64,000 bases of DNA from Nocardioides ganghwensis (lineage in GTDB: Bacteria > Actinomycetota > Actinomycetes > Propionibacteriales > Nocardioidaceae), in NCBI RefSeq assembly GCF_014779655.1, contig NZ_JACXYX010000002.1, forward strand, positions 186,001 to 250,000. Reading direction: 5' to 3'. The translations under genes were made by a program, and so were the position numbers. Shown here piece by piece: positions 33,701 to 44,792 of the stretch; position 1 is the first letter of the stretch; every line of letters begins with the position of its first letter. The notes under the pieces are model-generated. The model was not told the DNA's origin, did no database searches, and saw only the letters and a list, made by a program, of their open reading frames with translations.

Positions 33701-36417
33701 AGAACTACGGCGCCGACGGCGTGCGTGACGGCGCCAACATCGGCTTCGACGTCCCCGCGGGAGGGGTCCGGGTGGTCTTCACTTATGACGTGGGCACCCA
33801 TCGACTGCAGGTCTCGACGCGCAGCGCCGGCGCCGCCCCGGACCTGGCGAAGGCGCGCGCGCACTGGCTGCGCCGCGACCTCGTCGCCTGGGACGTCACC
33901 GACCCGGCGTCGCGCCGCTACCGCCTGCACTGGTCGCAGGCCGGCGACCTCGGCGTCGACGCGGAGGCCGTCACCGGCGGCTCCAGCGCGCCGCTGACCC
34001 ACGACCCCGCCGGCCTGCCCGCGGACGTGCTCGCCGACTTCCCGCACCTCGCCGGCCACGAGGCCTTCCGCCTCGACCGCGCCACGGCCCGACGCGCCCC
34101 CGAGATCCTCACCGGGCAGCTGGCCGTCGCGTCGTACGACCCGGGCGGCGCGCTGCACGACGCGACCGGCGTCCAGCTCCCGGGCGTGCTCGACGACGTG
34201 TACGCCGACGCGACCGACGCCGACCTGGGCGTCACCTGGCGCGGCGGACGGCCGACGCTGGCGCTCTGGGCGCCCACGGCGCAGGACGTCACCGCGTCCG
34301 TCGCCGGCCGGACGGTCCGGATGACCCGGCGCGCCGACGGCACGTGGACGGCCTCCGGCCCGGCGTCGTGGCGCGACGCGGCGTACACCTACGACGTCAC
34401 CGTCTTCTCGCCCGCCGCAGGGAAGGTCGTGACGAACCGGGTGACCGACCCCTACTCGGTCGCGCTCACCACGAACTCGCAGGCCTCGCTCGTCGTCGAC
34501 CTCGCCGACCCGTCCCTGGCGCCCACGGGCTGGTCGCGGACCACGCCGCCGACGATCGCGCTGCCGGAGGACCGCAACGTCTACGAGCTGCACGTGCGCG
34601 ACTTCTCGATCGGCGACGAGACGGTGCCCGCCGCCGAGCGCGGCACCTACCTCGCCTTCGCCCGCGGCGACTCCGTCGGCATGCAGCACCTGCGCCGGCT
34701 CGCCGACGCCGGGCTCAACACCGTCCACCTGCTGCCGGCCTTCGACATCGCCACCATCGAGGAGCGACGCTCGGCCCAGCGGGTCCCGGCGTGCGACCTG
34801 GCCTCGTTGCCTCCGGACTCCGAGCGCCAGCAGGAGTGCATCGACGCCGTGCGCCCCCGCGACGGCTTCAACTGGGGCTACGACCCGCTGCACTACACCG
34901 CCCCCGAGGGGTCGTACGCCACCGACCCGGAGGGCGCGCGCCGCACCGTCGAGTTCCGCCGGATGGTGCAGGGCCTCAACGGTGCCGGGCTCCAGGTCGT
35001 GATGGACGTGGTCTACAACCACACCGCGGCCAGCGGCCAGGACCCCAAGTCGGTGCTCGACCGGATCGTGCCGGGCTACTACCACCGGCTCAACGCGTCG
35101 GGTGCGGTCGAGAGCTCCACCTGCTGCTCCAACACCGCGACGGAGCACCGCATGATGGAGAAGCTGATGATCGACTCGGTGCTCACGTGGGCACGCGACT
35201 ACAAGGTCAACGGGTTCCGCTTCGACCTGATGGGCCACCACTCGCTCGACAACATGACCCGCCTGCGCGCCGCGCTCGACGGGCTCACGGTCAAGCGCGA
35301 CGGCGTCGACGGGAAGGCGATCTACCTCTACGGCGAGGGCTGGAACTTCGGCGAGGTCGCCGACGACGCCCGCTTCGTGCAGGCCACCCAGCGCAACCTC
35401 GCGGGCACCGGCATCGGCTCCTTCAGCGACCGGCTGCGCGACGCCGTACGCGGGGGCGGGCCGTTCGACGAGGACCCGCGCGTGCAGGGCTTCGGCTCGG
35501 GCCTGTTCACCGACCCCAACGGCGCCGAGGTCAACGGCAGCGCCGACGAGCAGCGCGCGGACCTGCTGCACCAGCAGGACCTGGTCAAGCTCGGGCTGGC
35601 CGGCAACCTCGCCGACTTCCGCTTCCGCTCCTCGACGGGCGAGGACGTGGTGGGCTCCGAGGTCGACTACAACGGCCAGCCGGCGGGCTACGCCGCCGAC
35701 CCGTCCGAGACGGTCACCTACGTCGACGCCCACGACAACGAGACGCTCTTCGACTCGTTGGCCTTCAAGCTCCCGACGGGTACGTCGATGGCCGACCGCG
35801 TGCGGATGAACACCGTCTCGTTGTCGACGGTCGCCTTCTCCCAGGGCGTGGTCTTCTGGCACGCCGGCACCGACCTGCTCCGCTCCAAGAGCCTGGACCG
35901 CAACTCCTACGACTCCGGTGACTGGTTCAACCGGGTCGACTGGCAGCGCCGCGAGAACACGTTCGGCTCGGGGCTGCCGCTGCGGGCCGACAACGAGGGC
36001 AAGTGGGACTTCATGCGCCCGCTGCTCGCCGACCCGGCGCTCGACCCGGGCGCCGACGCGATGGACGCCGCGCACGCCCGCGCGCAGGACCTGCTCCGGA
36101 TCCGGATGTCGTCGCGGCTCTTCCGCCTCGGCAGCCTCGAGGCGGTCCAGGCCAAGGTGTCGTTCCTCGACGCCGAGCCGGGCGTGATCGCGATGCTCGT
36201 CGACGACACCGTCGGCGCCGACGCCGACCCGGGACGCGACGGTGTCCTGGTCGTGTTCAACGCGACCCCGGACGCCGCCACCGTCAGCGGCACCGGCGCC
36301 GGCTGGACGCTGCACGACGTGCAGGCGAACGGCGGCGACGCAGTGGTCAAGGGCAGCACGGTCGCCGCCGACGCGGTCACCGTGCCGGCACGGACGACGG
36401 CGGTGTTCGAGCGCTGA
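30718..36417 (+). CDS. Secreted amylopullulanase: GH13 alpha-amylase and GH13 pullulanase in one chain, with three X25-like modules
   Basis: 1,899 residues from the GTG at 30718, with GGGAG five bases ahead and a signal peptide ending near APARA. Order: X25-like starch module (about 40-135, with [10 protein letters not shown]); amylase catalytic domain (about 158-720; Asp417 in GFRIDTAKH, Glu451 in FGEVYD, Asp521 in LGNHDMG); Ig-like domain; two further X25-like modules (about 836-1034, each with a GCPGDW cysteine pair); pullulanase-type N domain (about 1045-1165); CBM48-like domain (from about 1168, [11 protein letters not shown]); pullulanase catalytic domain (about 1286-1830; Asp1503, Glu1540, Asp1673). 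It cleaves alpha-1,4 and alpha-1,6 links of starch or glycogen outside the cell. A terminator follows. Confidence 0.93.
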   Translation: MRRSSPALLGVATAVATLVASLAPLAPARAEHRAEAPTSVTLVGNLQDEVGCPADWSPACEASGLSRLPDGSWELVTEVPAGTYQYKVAVNGSWEENYGAGGTADGPNLPLVLEHAARLRFTYDDASHRVAVAPAEQPDATPTDADRALAGTSLRGPLTRENFYFVMADRFANGDPANDAGGLTGDRLATGLDPTDKGFFHGGDVQGLSDRLDYIADLGTTAIWLTPSFKNRPVQGSGADASAGYHGYWVTDFTQIDPHFGTNAELEAFIDEAHGRGIKVFFDIITNHTADVIDYEEQQYGYVPKADEPYRDASGNVFDDRDFAGGEDFPELDAATSFPYTPTFRSEADRTVKVPGWLNDTTNYHNRGDSTFAGESSTYGDFVGLDDLFTEKPEVVEGMTDIYEAWVDLGIDGFRIDTAKHVNLEFWQQFAPAIREHAASIGNDDFFAFGEVYDANPEYLSTFSTAGRLDATLDFGFQDVGTGFAKGAATTRLRDFYAADDWYTDTDSNAYASPTFLGNHDMGRIGTFLRGTDSVLERDALAHALMYLTRGQPVVYYGDEQGFVGDGGDKDAREDMFPSRVASYNDNDLIGTDATTADANYDTGHPLYRTIRDLAALRRAHPALADGAQLHRYASNAAGVYAFSRIDATERRELLVAVNNATTEKTVTVGTEMRRSTFTRVWPAGRESLRTDAEGRTTITVPPLSAVVWRANGRLADREAAPAIHLEKPSAGGTVGGRAPITVAVPDGGFNQVTLAWRRAGAAGWAPLGTDDNAPYRVFHDVRSLPHGTLVEYRAVLRDSSGNLSVASSWATVGDPEPEPTPGGGGDGGPVTQPGAVSVPGSHNSEMGCPGDWDPGCPEAQMSLDADDLVWKKTVTLPEGDYEYKAAIDGTWDENYGAGGARGGANVPLDVPAGGSPVTFYYEHGSHWVTSDANGPIITLAGNMQSELGCPGDWQPDCMRGWLKDLDGDGTYTFTGTLPAGSYETKVAHGLSWAENYGADGVRDGANIGFDVPAGGVRVVFTYDVGTHRLQVSTRSAGAAPDLAKARAHWLRRDLVAWDVTDPASRRYRLHWSQAGDLGVDAEAVTGGSSAPLTHDPAGLPADVLADFPHLAGHEAFRLDRATARRAPEILTGQLAVASYDPGGALHDATGVQLPGVLDDVYADATDADLGVTWRGGRPTLALWAPTAQDVTASVAGRTVRMTRRADGTWTASGPASWRDAAYTYDVTVFSPAAGKVVTNRVTDPYSVALTTNSQASLVVDLADPSLAPTGWSRTTPPTIALPEDRNVYELHVRDFSIGDETVPAAERGTYLAFARGDSVGMQHLRRLADAGLNTVHLLPAFDIATIEERRSAQRVPACDLASLPPDSERQQECIDAVRPRDGFNWGYDPLHYTAPEGSYATDPEGARRTVEFRRMVQGLNGAGLQVVMDVVYNHTAASGQDPKSVLDRIVPGYYHRLNASGAVESSTCCSNTATEHRMMEKLMIDSVLTWARDYKVNGFRFDLMGHHSLDNMTRLRAALDGLTVKRDGVDGKAIYLYGEGWNFGEVADDARFVQATQRNLAGTGIGSFSDRLRDAVRGGGPFDEDPRVQGFGSGLFTDPNGAEVNGSADEQRADLLHQQDLVKLGLAGNLADFRFRSSTGEDVVGSEVDYNGQPAGYAADPSETVTYVDAHDNETLFDSLAFKLPTGTSMADRVRMNTVSLSTVAFSQGVVFWHAGTDLLRSKSLDRNSYDSGDWFNRVDWQRRENTFGSGLPLRADNEGKWDFMRPLLADPALDPGADAMDAAHARAQDLLRIRMSSRLFRLGSLEAVQAKVSFLDAEPGVIAMLVDDTVGADADPGRDGVLVVFNATPDAATVSGTGAGWTLHDVQANGGDAVVKGSTVAADAVTVPARTTAVFER

Positions 36418-36428
36418 CCACGAACGAG

Positions 36429-36462
36429 CGAACGCCCCCGGCCGCAGGGCCGGGGGCGTTCG
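36429..36462. terminator. Hairpin terminator between amylopullulanase and citrate synthase
   Basis: Perfect 15-base arms (36429-36443 and 36448-36462) around GCAG. It separates two convergent genes and can serve both strands. Confidence 0.85.
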
Positions 36463-36484
36463 TCGTACGTCGTGGTGCCGGGGT

Positions 36485-37789
<1,305 letters not shown>

Positions 37790-37919
37790 GTCGGCTCCTG
37801 TCTCTGCACTCGATGAATTTCGAGCGTCTGGTGTACGTCGTCAGTTGTCCCCTCAACTTAGTCCGGCCCTCGACACGACGGCCAATCAGGTGTCCACGCC
37901 CGAGGTCGCCACCACGGAA

Positions 37920-39251
37920 TCAGCGGCCGGCGACCCGATCCGCGAGGGAAGCGATGCGGCTGGTGCGCAGGAGCCCGGCGTCCTCACGTCGGTCCGCCGC
38001 GCGGTAGAGCCGGTAGAGCGCGTGCACGCCCGCCCAGCGCAATGGTTCGGGCTCCCACCTCCGGACGCGGTGGCCGGTCCAGGGGAGCCGGGTCAGCTCG
38101 GTGTCGGCGCCCAGCACCAGGTCGCGCAGCGTCCGGCCGGCGAGGTTCGTGGCGGTGAGTCCGGACCCCACGTAGCCCCCGGCGTGCCCGAGCCCCGTTC
38201 GGGGGTCGTACGCCACGCTCGCGCTCCAGTCGCGCGGCACGCCGAGCACCCCGCACCACGCGTGGTCGAGGCCGATCCCGCGCAGTGACGGGAAGAGGGA
38301 CGTCAGCGTCGAGCGCAGCGACTCGACCGTCCAGTCCTGCGTGCGTCCGTCGACGTCGGTGCGCGAGCCGAACCGGTACGGCACCCCGCGACCGCCGAGC
38401 GCGATGCGACCGTCGGCGGTGCGCTGGGCGTAGCAGTAGGCGTGTGCCTCGTCGCCGAGCAGCTCCTGGCCGCTCCACCCGATCTCGTGCCACTGGCCGG
38501 GCGTGAGGGGCTCGGTCACCACGATGGCCGAGTTCATCGGCAGCCAGTCGCGGCGGTGTCCCGCGAGCCCGGCGGTGAACCCCTCGAGGCAGCGCAGCAC
38601 GACGGGCGCCCGGACCGTGCCGCGCTCGGTGACGACGGCGCCCGGCTCGAGGCGTACGGCGCGGGTGCCCTCGTGGATCCGGACCCCGCGCTCGCGCACG
38701 GCGCGAGCCACGCCCGAGACCAGCTTCGCCGGGTGCACCCGCGCGCAGTCCGGGTCGAAGTGGCCCGACACCGCACCCGCGACACGGATCCGCTCGGCCA
38801 CCTGCGCCGCGGTGAGCTCGCCGTCGAGCCGCTGCCGCTGGGCCTCGGAGCGGGCGACCGTCAGCACCCCGCTGCGCACGACGTCGGCGTGGATGCCCTC
38901 GCGCGCGGCGACGCCGACGACCTCGTCGACCGTGCCGCGCAGGGCGGCCCGGAGGCGCTCCACGCCGTCGGCGCCGGCGACCCGCTCGTACGTCCGCGCG
39001 CTGCCGGCGAGCTCGCTCGACAACCAGCCGCCGTTGCGCCCCGACGCCCCGAAGCCGGCGAACTCCGCCTCGACGACGCGGACGTCCAGGGTCGGGTCGG
39101 CCTCGTGGAGGTACCAGGCCGTCCACAGCCCGGTCAGGCCGCCGCCGACGATGGCGACGTCACAGGTCGCGTCCCCGTCGAGCCGGTCGGCGGGGGAGGG
39201 CAGCCCGACCTGCTGCCACCAGAAGGACACGCCGCCGTTGCGCACGGGCAC
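37920..39251 (-). CDS. FAD-dependent amine/amino-acid oxidoreductase (DadA/PuuB-like)
   Basis: 443 residues from the GTG at 39251; the GTG at 39245 is also possible. The dinucleotide site is CDVAIVGGGLTGLWTAWYL with the acidic residue at the end of strand 2 in VRVVEAEFAGFGASGRNGG. The phrase ASGRNGGWLS is typical of the DAO family that covers gamma-glutamylputrescine oxidase and glycine or sarcosine oxidases. GHAGGYVGSGLTATNLAGRT holds the C-terminal FAD contact. The amine substrate is unknown and no polyamine gene accompanies it. It lies between gltA and the divergent rplM. Confidence 0.87.
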   Translation of the reverse strand: MPVRNGGVSFWWQQVGLPSPADRLDGDATCDVAIVGGGLTGLWTAWYLHEADPTLDVRVVEAEFAGFGASGRNGGWLSSELAGSARTYERVAGADGVERLRAALRGTVDEVVGVAAREGIHADVVRSGVLTVARSEAQRQRLDGELTAAQVAERIRVAGAVSGHFDPDCARVHPAKLVSGVARAVRERGVRIHEGTRAVRLEPGAVVTERGTVRAPVVLRCLEGFTAGLAGHRRDWLPMNSAIVVTEPLTPGQWHEIGWSGQELLGDEAHAYCYAQRTADGRIALGGRGVPYRFGSRTDVDGRTQDWTVESLRSTLTSLFPSLRGIGLDHAWCGVLGVPRDWSASVAYDPRTGLGHAGGYVGSGLTATNLAGRTLRDLVLGADTELTRLPWTGHRVRRWEPEPLRWAGVHALYRLYRAADRREDAGLLRTSRIASLADRVAGR

Positions 39252-39281
39252 ATTGTCGCCCGATCGCGCACCGTCGGCGTT

Positions 39282-39311
39282 TTGACCCTCTCGCGTGACG
39301 AGCCGTACTCT
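39282..39311 (+). promoter_or_regulatory. Vegetative promoter for rplM-rpsI
   Basis: TTGACC (39282-39287) and TACTCT (39306-39311) with an 18-base spacer match the principal sigma factor consensus. The predicted start near 39318 leaves a leader of about 170 bases. Confidence 0.65.
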
Positions 39312-39317
39312 TGCTGG

Positions 39318-39490
39318 TCGCGACTCCTGCCGCGTCCGCTCCCTCCCCACGGAGGGCCAGAGCGGGTGCAGATCCGGACGTCATCCCCACTGGGTGGGGA
39401 GCGATCCGGGCCGTGTTCGTCAGACGTCGCAGCTCCACCTCCGTCTCCCGGCCGGGAGACGGACCCAACGAACCAGAACGGGATACCGCC
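39318..39490 (+). other. Structured 5' leader of rplM-rpsI
   Basis: The leader holds a TCCCCA/TGGGGA hairpin (about 39385-39403) and a perfect 22-bp palindrome (39441-39462, halves CCGTCTCCCGG) 28 bases before the start codon. Such structures ahead of L13 are often binding sites for autoregulation by a ribosomal protein. No known leader family could be assigned by eye. Confidence 0.5.
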
Positions 39491-39934
39491 GTGCGCACGT
39501 ACAGCCCCAAGCCCGCTGACATCCAGCGCGAGTGGCTCGTCATCGACGCCACCGACGTGGTCCTCGGACGCCTCGCCGTCCAGACCGCCAACCTCCTCCG
39601 CGGCAAGCACAAGCCGACCTTCGCTCCTCACATGGACGTGGGCGACTTCGTGATCATCGTCAACGCGTCCAAGGTGTCGCTGTCGGGGACCAAGAAGACC
39701 ACCAAGATGGCCTACCGCCACTCCGGCTACCCGGGCGGCCTGTCGGCCACCCCGTTCGGTGAGCTCCTCGAGAAGGACGCCCGCAAGGCCATCGAGAAGG
39801 CCGTGTGGGGCATGCTCCCGAAGAACAAGCTCGGTCGCCAGATGCTGAAGAAGCTCAAGGTCTACGCCGGCCCCGACCACCCGCACGCGGCCCAGAAGGC
39901 CACTCCGTTCGAGATCTCGCAGATCTCCCAGTGA
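39491..39934 (+). CDS. rplM: 50S ribosomal protein L13
   Basis: 147 residues from the GTG at 39491 ([20 protein letters not shown]). The open frame extends back to 39311, but family length and the leader structure fix this start. L13 is an early assembly protein of the large subunit and binds 23S rRNA domain II. Conserved blocks are [30 protein letters not shown] and [19 protein letters not shown]. It is co-transcribed with rpsI, 17 bases downstream, as in nearly all bacteria. Confidence 0.97.
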   Translation: MRTYSPKPADIQREWLVIDATDVVLGRLAVQTANLLRGKHKPTFAPHMDVGDFVIIVNASKVSLSGTKKTTKMAYRHSGYPGGLSATPFGELLEKDARKAIEKAVWGMLPKNKLGRQMLKKLKVYAGPDHPHAAQKATPFEISQISQ

Positions 39935-39951
39935 CGACTGAGGACTCACAC

Positions 39952-40452
39952 ATGACTGAGAACAGCACCGAGGTCGAGGAGACCTTCGAGACCGGCGCCG
40001 ACGGCGTCACCTACACCTCCGAGAGCGACGCCTCCGCCGACGCTCCCGCCCGCCCGGCCACCATCGCGCCGGCCGGCGCCACCGGTCGCCGCAAGGAGGC
40101 CGTCGCCCGCGTCCGCATCGTCCCGGGCACCGGCGAGTGGACCATCAACGGTCGCTCGATGGACAGCTACTTCCCCAACAAGCTGCACCAGCAGATCGCC
40201 AACGAGCCGTTCGTCGAGCTGCAGCTCGAGGGCCGCTTCGACGTGATCGCCCGCATCCACGGCGGCGGCATCGCCGGCCAGGCCGGCGCCCTGCGCCTCG
40301 GCGTGGCCCGCGCGCTCAACGCCGTCGACGTCGAGGCCAACCGCCCGGCGCTCAAGAAGGCCGGTCTGCTCACCCGCGACGCCCGCGTCGTCGAGCGCAA
40401 GAAGGCCGGTCTCAAGAAGGCCCGCAAGGCCTCGCAGTTCAGCAAGCGCTGA
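39952..40452 (+). CDS. rpsI: 30S ribosomal protein S9 with acidic N-terminal extension
   Basis: 166 residues from the ATG at 39952. Residues 46-166 are standard S9: [41 protein letters not shown], and the C-terminal tail ending [12 protein letters not shown] that reaches the P-site tRNA anticodon. Residues 1-45 are an acidic, low-complexity extension ([20 protein letters not shown]) of the kind found in many actinobacteria, with no known role. It is followed 15 bases later by a strong hairpin terminator that ends the rplM-rpsI unit. Confidence 0.97.
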   Translation: MTENSTEVEETFETGADGVTYTSESDASADAPARPATIAPAGATGRRKEAVARVRIVPGTGEWTINGRSMDSYFPNKLHQQIANEPFVELQLEGRFDVIARIHGGGIAGQAGALRLGVARALNAVDVEANRPALKKAGLLTRDARVVERKKAGLKKARKASQFSKR

Positions 40453-40467
40453 TCCCAGCACCGCCCA

Positions 40468-40502
40468 CGAGGCCCGCACCGTCGACGACGGTGCGGGCCT
40501 CG
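40468..40502 (+). terminator. Hairpin terminator after rpsI
   Basis: Perfect 16-base arms (40468-40483 and 40487-40502) with a 3-base loop, very GC-rich, directly behind the rpsI stop. Confidence 0.85.
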
Positions 40503-40651
40503 TCGCACGTCCACCCCCAGGGGGGTACGTACGTCAAGAAACGTCGTAGTGACGACCGAGGTCGTCCGAAGCCGCCGCCGTGATCGGTGGGTGTTCCTAG
40601 CGTCCTCAGGGTGCGCCGTGGGGGTGCACCTGGATGCATCGGAGAACGCAC

Positions 40652-42910
40652 ATGTCAGTGTCAGTACGTCGCGGGGCCGTCGGCCTCGCGCTCGCTTCGG
40701 CGCTGGTCGCTGGGCTCTCCCCGGCGGTGCACGCCGACAACGTCGAGGCGGACAGCCTCGAGGGCGGGGTCGCCGCGCTCGGCAACGTCTGTCGCGGCAC
40801 GACGAAGAACGGCTCGGTCGGCTTCACGCTGAACCGCAACGGCGGTGCCAACAGCCAGGCATGGGGCAACTCGGCGCTCGTCACTGTCGCTCCCACCACG
40901 CAGCCGGCGCCGCTCGCGCTCGGCACGACCGCCGCGACGACCCTGTCCAACTGGACGACCGCCGGCAACGACGCCTTGGTCGACGCCGGGGACGCCTCTG
41001 TCTCGCTGACGGTTCCCTCCGGAGCCGCGCTCGGTACCCGGACGGCGAGCGTCACGTACGCCGCCAGCGGCCGCGGCGCGACGGCTGCCACCACCACCCG
41101 CACGGCCGACGTGACCTTCAGCTGGACGGTCGTGGACTGCACGCCGGTCGACACCACCGCGCCCGTCATCAGCAAGGAGCTCACGCCCGCGACGCCGGAC
41201 GGTGCCAACGGCTGGTACCGCACCGACGTCGCGGTCGACTGGACGGTCACCGACGCCGAGTCCGCGGTCACGCTGGATGGGTGCCAGGACGCTGCCCTCA
41301 CCAGCGACGGTTCCCTGACGTCGTCGTGCTCGGCCACGAGCTCGGGCGGCAGCGCGGGACCGGTGAGCGTCACGGTGAAGCGCGACGCGACGCCGCCCAC
41401 CCTCGAGCCCGTCGTCAGCGGCGTGCTGGGCGAGGACGGCTGGTACACCGGTGACGTCGACGTGACGTGGGAGGCCGGCGACGTGACCTCAGGCGTCGAC
41501 CCGGCCACCGTCTGCGCTCCCTCCACCCTCGCCGAGGACACCGAGGGGCAGAGCTTCAGCTGCACCGTGAAGGACCTGGCCGGCAACGCCGCGACCGCCT
41601 CGGTGACCGTCAAGCGCGACGCGGCCGCACCGGTGATCGTCAAGAAGGTCAGTGGCACGCTCGGGGCCAACGGCTGGTACACCAGCGACGTGGACGTCTC
41701 CTTCGAGGTCTCCGACGCCACCTCGCAGCTGGCCTCCACCGCCGGGTGCGACGACGTGACGCTGGACGAGGACAGCAGCGGCGAGACGTACACGTGCACC
41801 GCGACCGACGGTGCCGGCAACAGCGCGAGCGCGGTCGTGGACGTCAAGCGCGACGCGACCGCCCCGGACGTCACGTTCACCCGCACCGGAGCCAAGGGGA
41901 CGAACGGCTGGTACACGGGGCCGGTGGTCCTCGACTGGACCGTGTCCGACGCGCTGTCGGGCCTCGCGAGCACGCAGGGATGCGTGGACCGGACGGTCGC
42001 CACCGACGGACGCGAGACCTTCCCGTGCTCGGCGATCGACGAGGCAGGCAACACCGCGTCTGCCGAGGCGGCAGTGGACCTCGACGCGACCGCCCCCGTC
42101 ATCACCCCGACGGTCACCGGTCCGACCAAGGGCACCGAGTGGTTCACCGGTGACGTCACCGTGACGTGGAGCGTCGACGACCCGACCTCCGGCGTCGCCA
42201 CGACCTCCGGCTGCGAGGAGGTCGCCGTGACCGAGGACACCGCCGGGACGACGTACACCTGCTCGGCGACCGATGCAGCCGGCAACACGACGAGCAAGGG
42301 CACCACGGTCAAGCGGGACGCCACTGCGCCCGTGCTGACCCTGACGGGCGGACCGGCGCACGGTGCGACGTACGACTTCGGGGACGTGCCGGCCCCGTCG
42401 ACCTGCGCGGCGAGCGACGCCACGTCCGGCCTCGCGGGTGACTGCAGCGTCACGGCCGGCGGGACCGCGGTCAGCGCGGAGCGCACGCAGGTGGCAACCG
42501 TGACCGACCAGGCAGGCAACGTGGCCACGGAGACGCGCACCTATGCCGTCGCCGCCTGGAGGCTGGACGGCTTCTACAAGCCGGTGACCATGGGCACGGC
42601 GGTCGTCAACACGGTCAAGGCCGGCTCGACGGTGCCGCTGAAGTTCAACGTCCTCAAGGGCGGCACGGCCATGACGTCCGACATCGGTGCCTCGTTCAGC
42701 GCGAAGAAGGTGGGGTGCGACGGCTCGGACGTCCTGAACGCGGTCGAGGAGTTCGTCACCACCGGCAGCACCAGCCTCCGCTACGACGCGGCGGGCGGGC
42801 AGTGGGTGCAGAACTGGGCGACGCCAGCGGGCGGGAAGGGCTCCTGCTACCGCGTGACGATGACGACGGCCGACGGGTCCGCGATCTCGGCGGACTTCAA
42901 GCTCAAGTAG
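40652..42910 (+). CDS. Secreted repetitive Ig-like protein with C-terminal PxKF domain
   Basis: 752 residues from the ATG at 40652, which has GGAGAA upstream and a signal peptide ([20 protein letters not shown], cleavage after VHA). The first 170 residues form one domain with two cysteines. About five repeats of 80-85 residues follow, each built as NGWYT.DV.V.W.V.D...G, two cysteines, GN and VKRDATAP, like bacterial Ig-like modules. The end (about 635-752) has [26 protein letters not shown] and a cysteine pair: a PxKF-type domain of unknown role. No catalytic motif. Probably a surface or adhesive protein. A GACGAC/GTCGTC palindrome (40551-40566) lies upstream. Confidence 0.85.
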   Translation: MSVSVRRGAVGLALASALVAGLSPAVHADNVEADSLEGGVAALGNVCRGTTKNGSVGFTLNRNGGANSQAWGNSALVTVAPTTQPAPLALGTTAATTLSNWTTAGNDALVDAGDASVSLTVPSGAALGTRTASVTYAASGRGATAATTTRTADVTFSWTVVDCTPVDTTAPVISKELTPATPDGANGWYRTDVAVDWTVTDAESAVTLDGCQDAALTSDGSLTSSCSATSSGGSAGPVSVTVKRDATPPTLEPVVSGVLGEDGWYTGDVDVTWEAGDVTSGVDPATVCAPSTLAEDTEGQSFSCTVKDLAGNAATASVTVKRDAAAPVIVKKVSGTLGANGWYTSDVDVSFEVSDATSQLASTAGCDDVTLDEDSSGETYTCTATDGAGNSASAVVDVKRDATAPDVTFTRTGAKGTNGWYTGPVVLDWTVSDALSGLASTQGCVDRTVATDGRETFPCSAIDEAGNTASAEAAVDLDATAPVITPTVTGPTKGTEWFTGDVTVTWSVDDPTSGVATTSGCEEVAVTEDTAGTTYTCSATDAAGNTTSKGTTVKRDATAPVLTLTGGPAHGATYDFGDVPAPSTCAASDATSGLAGDCSVTAGGTAVSAERTQVATVTDQAGNVATETRTYAVAAWRLDGFYKPVTMGTAVVNTVKAGSTVPLKFNVLKGGTAMTSDIGASFSAKKVGCDGSDVLNAVEEFVTTGSTSLRYDAAGGQWVQNWATPAGGKGSCYRVTMTTADGSAISADFKLK

Positions 42911-42984
42911 CACTGGGGGAGCTGCACTGGGGGAAGGGTGGGGGAAGGGGTCAGGGCCCGGGGGCTCCCGTAGGCTCCCGGGCC

Positions 42985-44331
42985 ATGACCCGACTCTTCG
43001 GCACGGACGGGGTCCGGGGCCTGGCGAACGCCGATCTCACGGCGGAGCTGGCCCTGGACCTCTCCGTCTGTGCGGCACACGTCCTGGCCGACCGCGGCGA
43101 GTTCGAGGGGCACCGCCCCCTCGCCGTGGTGGGCCGCGACACCCGCATCTCCGGCCAGTTCCTCGAGGCCGCCGTCGTCGCCGGCCTCGCGTCGGCGGGC
43201 GTCGACGTGCTGCTCCTGGGTGTGCTGCCGACCCCCGGCGTGGCCTACATGACCGAGCGGCTCGGCGCCGACCTCGGCGTGATGCTGTCGGCCTCGCACA
43301 ACCCGATGCCCGACAACGGCATCAAGTTCCTGGCCCGCGGCGGGCACAAGCTCGACGACGCGATCGAGATCGCGATCGAGCGCCGGATGGGCGAGCCGTG
43401 GGACCGGCCCACCGGCGGCAACGTCGGCCGCGTCGACGCCTACGAGACGGCTGTCGAGGAGTACGCCTCCCACCTCGAGAGCACCATCACGCACCCGCTC
43501 GTGGGGCTCAAGGTCGTCCTCGACTGCGCGGAGGGCGCCGCCCACGCCGCCGGCCCGCGCGCGCTCGAGGACGCCGGTGCGACCGTCATCGCGATCCACG
43601 CCGACCCCGACGGCCTCAACATCAACGACAGCTGCGGCTCGACGCACCTCGAGTCGCTGCGCGCGGCGGTCGTCGAGCACGGCGCCCACGCCGGCTTCGC
43701 GCTCGACGGTGACGCCGACCGCTGCCTGGCCGTCGACGCCGCGGGCAACGTGGTCGACGGCGACCAGATCCTCGCGATCCTGTCGCTGTCGCTGCTCGAG
43801 CAGGGGCGGCTCGCCAAGGACACCGTGGTCGCCACGGTGATGAGCAACCTCGGCTTCGTCCAGGCGATGCGCGCCGGCGGAGTCGGCGTACGCCAGACCA
43901 AGGTGGGCGACCGCTACGTCCTCGAGGCGATGAAGGTCTCGGGCTACAACCTCGGCGGCGAGCAGTCCGGGCACGTGATCCTCAGCGACCACGCGACCAC
44001 CGGTGACGGCATCCTCACCACGCTCCACGTCATGGAGCGGATGGCGACGACCGGCAAGTCGCTGGCCGAGCTCGCGTCCGTGATGACCCGGCTCCCGCAG
44101 GTGCTGGTCAACGTGGCCGGCGTCGACAAGTCGCGCGCCGACGAGGACGCCGTGCTGGCCGCGGCCGTCGCCGAGGAGGAGGCGGTGCTCGGCGAGCGCG
44201 GCCGCATCCTGCTGCGGCCGTCGGGCACGGAGCCGATCGTCCGCGTCATGGTCGAGGCCCCCACCCAGGACGAGGCGCAGGGCGTGGCCACCCGCCTCGC
44301 CGACGTCGTACGCCGCCAGCTGGCGCTCTAG
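42985..44331 (+). CDS. glmM: Phosphoglucosamine mutase
   Basis: 448 residues from the ATG at 42985 ([20 protein letters not shown]). It converts glucosamine 6-phosphate to glucosamine 1-phosphate on the way to UDP-GlcNAc for peptidoglycan. The phosphoserine lies in [17 protein letters not shown], the metal loop in [14 protein letters not shown], the sugar-binding loop in [11 protein letters not shown] and the phosphate-binding loop in [16 protein letters not shown]. In many actinobacteria it follows rpsI directly; here the repetitive secreted protein intervenes. It works with glmS at 49262. Confidence 0.97.
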   Translation: MTRLFGTDGVRGLANADLTAELALDLSVCAAHVLADRGEFEGHRPLAVVGRDTRISGQFLEAAVVAGLASAGVDVLLLGVLPTPGVAYMTERLGADLGVMLSASHNPMPDNGIKFLARGGHKLDDAIEIAIERRMGEPWDRPTGGNVGRVDAYETAVEEYASHLESTITHPLVGLKVVLDCAEGAAHAAGPRALEDAGATVIAIHADPDGLNINDSCGSTHLESLRAAVVEHGAHAGFALDGDADRCLAVDAAGNVVDGDQILAILSLSLLEQGRLAKDTVVATVMSNLGFVQAMRAGGVGVRQTKVGDRYVLEAMKVSGYNLGGEQSGHVILSDHATTGDGILTTLHVMERMATTGKSLAELASVMTRLPQVLVNVAGVDKSRADEDAVLAAAVAEEEAVLGERGRILLRPSGTEPIVRVMVEAPTQDEAQGVATRLADVVRRQLAL

Positions 44332-44356
44332 CCCAGGCGCCCGCCGGGTCGCAGGG

Positions 44357-44710
44357 CTACGCGTCCCGCAGGGCCGTCAGCACGTCTGCCGCCCGCCGTA
44401 CCGCTCCTGCACGCTCGGGGACCGAGCCGGCGTACGCGCTGCCGGCCTCGTGCAGCGAGGCGATCTCTGCGTCGAGCACGGCACGCTCGTCGGCGTCGCT
44501 GAGGACGCGTCGCTTCGCCTCGGTGGCTCCCGCGCCGACCGGCGCGTCCTCCAGTGCCCCGCTCGCCCGACCGTGCGCCGGCACGGCCTCGGCGTTCTCG
44601 AGCGCGGCGAGGGCCGTCCGGATCGTCGACACCGTCTCGGCGTCCCGGGCCCGTCGGGCGTCGAGAAGCGCGGACCGCAGCCGCGATCGCAGGGGGGACT
44701 CGGTCGTCAT
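44357..44710 (-). CDS. Small GatB/YqeY-like protein
   Basis: 117 residues (MTTESPLRSRLRSALLDARR). The helical beginning LRSRLRSALLDARRARDAET followed by TIRTALAALENAEAV corresponds to the start of the YqeY family, whose C-terminal region resembles the tRNA-binding tail of GatB. A typical YqeY is about 150 residues, so this is a short variant lacking part of the tail. The family has no firm function. It converges with glmM (25-base gap) and is divergent from the bidomain GNAT gene at 44793. Confidence 0.7.
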   Translation of the reverse strand: MTTESPLRSRLRSALLDARRARDAETVSTIRTALAALENAEAVPAHGRASGALEDAPVGAGATEAKRRVLSDADERAVLDAEIASLHEAGSAYAGSVPERAGAVRRAADVLTALRDA

Positions 44711-44792
44711 GGCACCACCTTGTCGGGGCGTACGGCTGCGCGCACCCGGATATCCGCATGACGGGCCGCGGCCGCGCGGCTACGGTCGCCGC

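Noticed and set aside
33067..36315. 1,082-codon open frame on the - strand under the amylopullulanase gene
   Set aside because: It is antisense to a gene with clear domains and catalytic residues. The translation is Val/Arg/Gly-rich with no recognisable motif, a common artefact of high GC third positions.
37790..37919. Specific operator ahead of gltA
   Set aside because: Two 5-base inverted repeats are present, but both are short and do not match a regulator site I can name, so no separate feature is reported.
39318..39490. Known riboswitch ahead of rplM
   Set aside because: No conserved ligand-binding core could be recognised; only generic hairpins are seen.
42911..42984. Possible small gene or switch between the PxKF protein and glmM
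   Set aside because: Only a purine-rich spacer with short GGGGGA repeats; no open frame or stable dyad.
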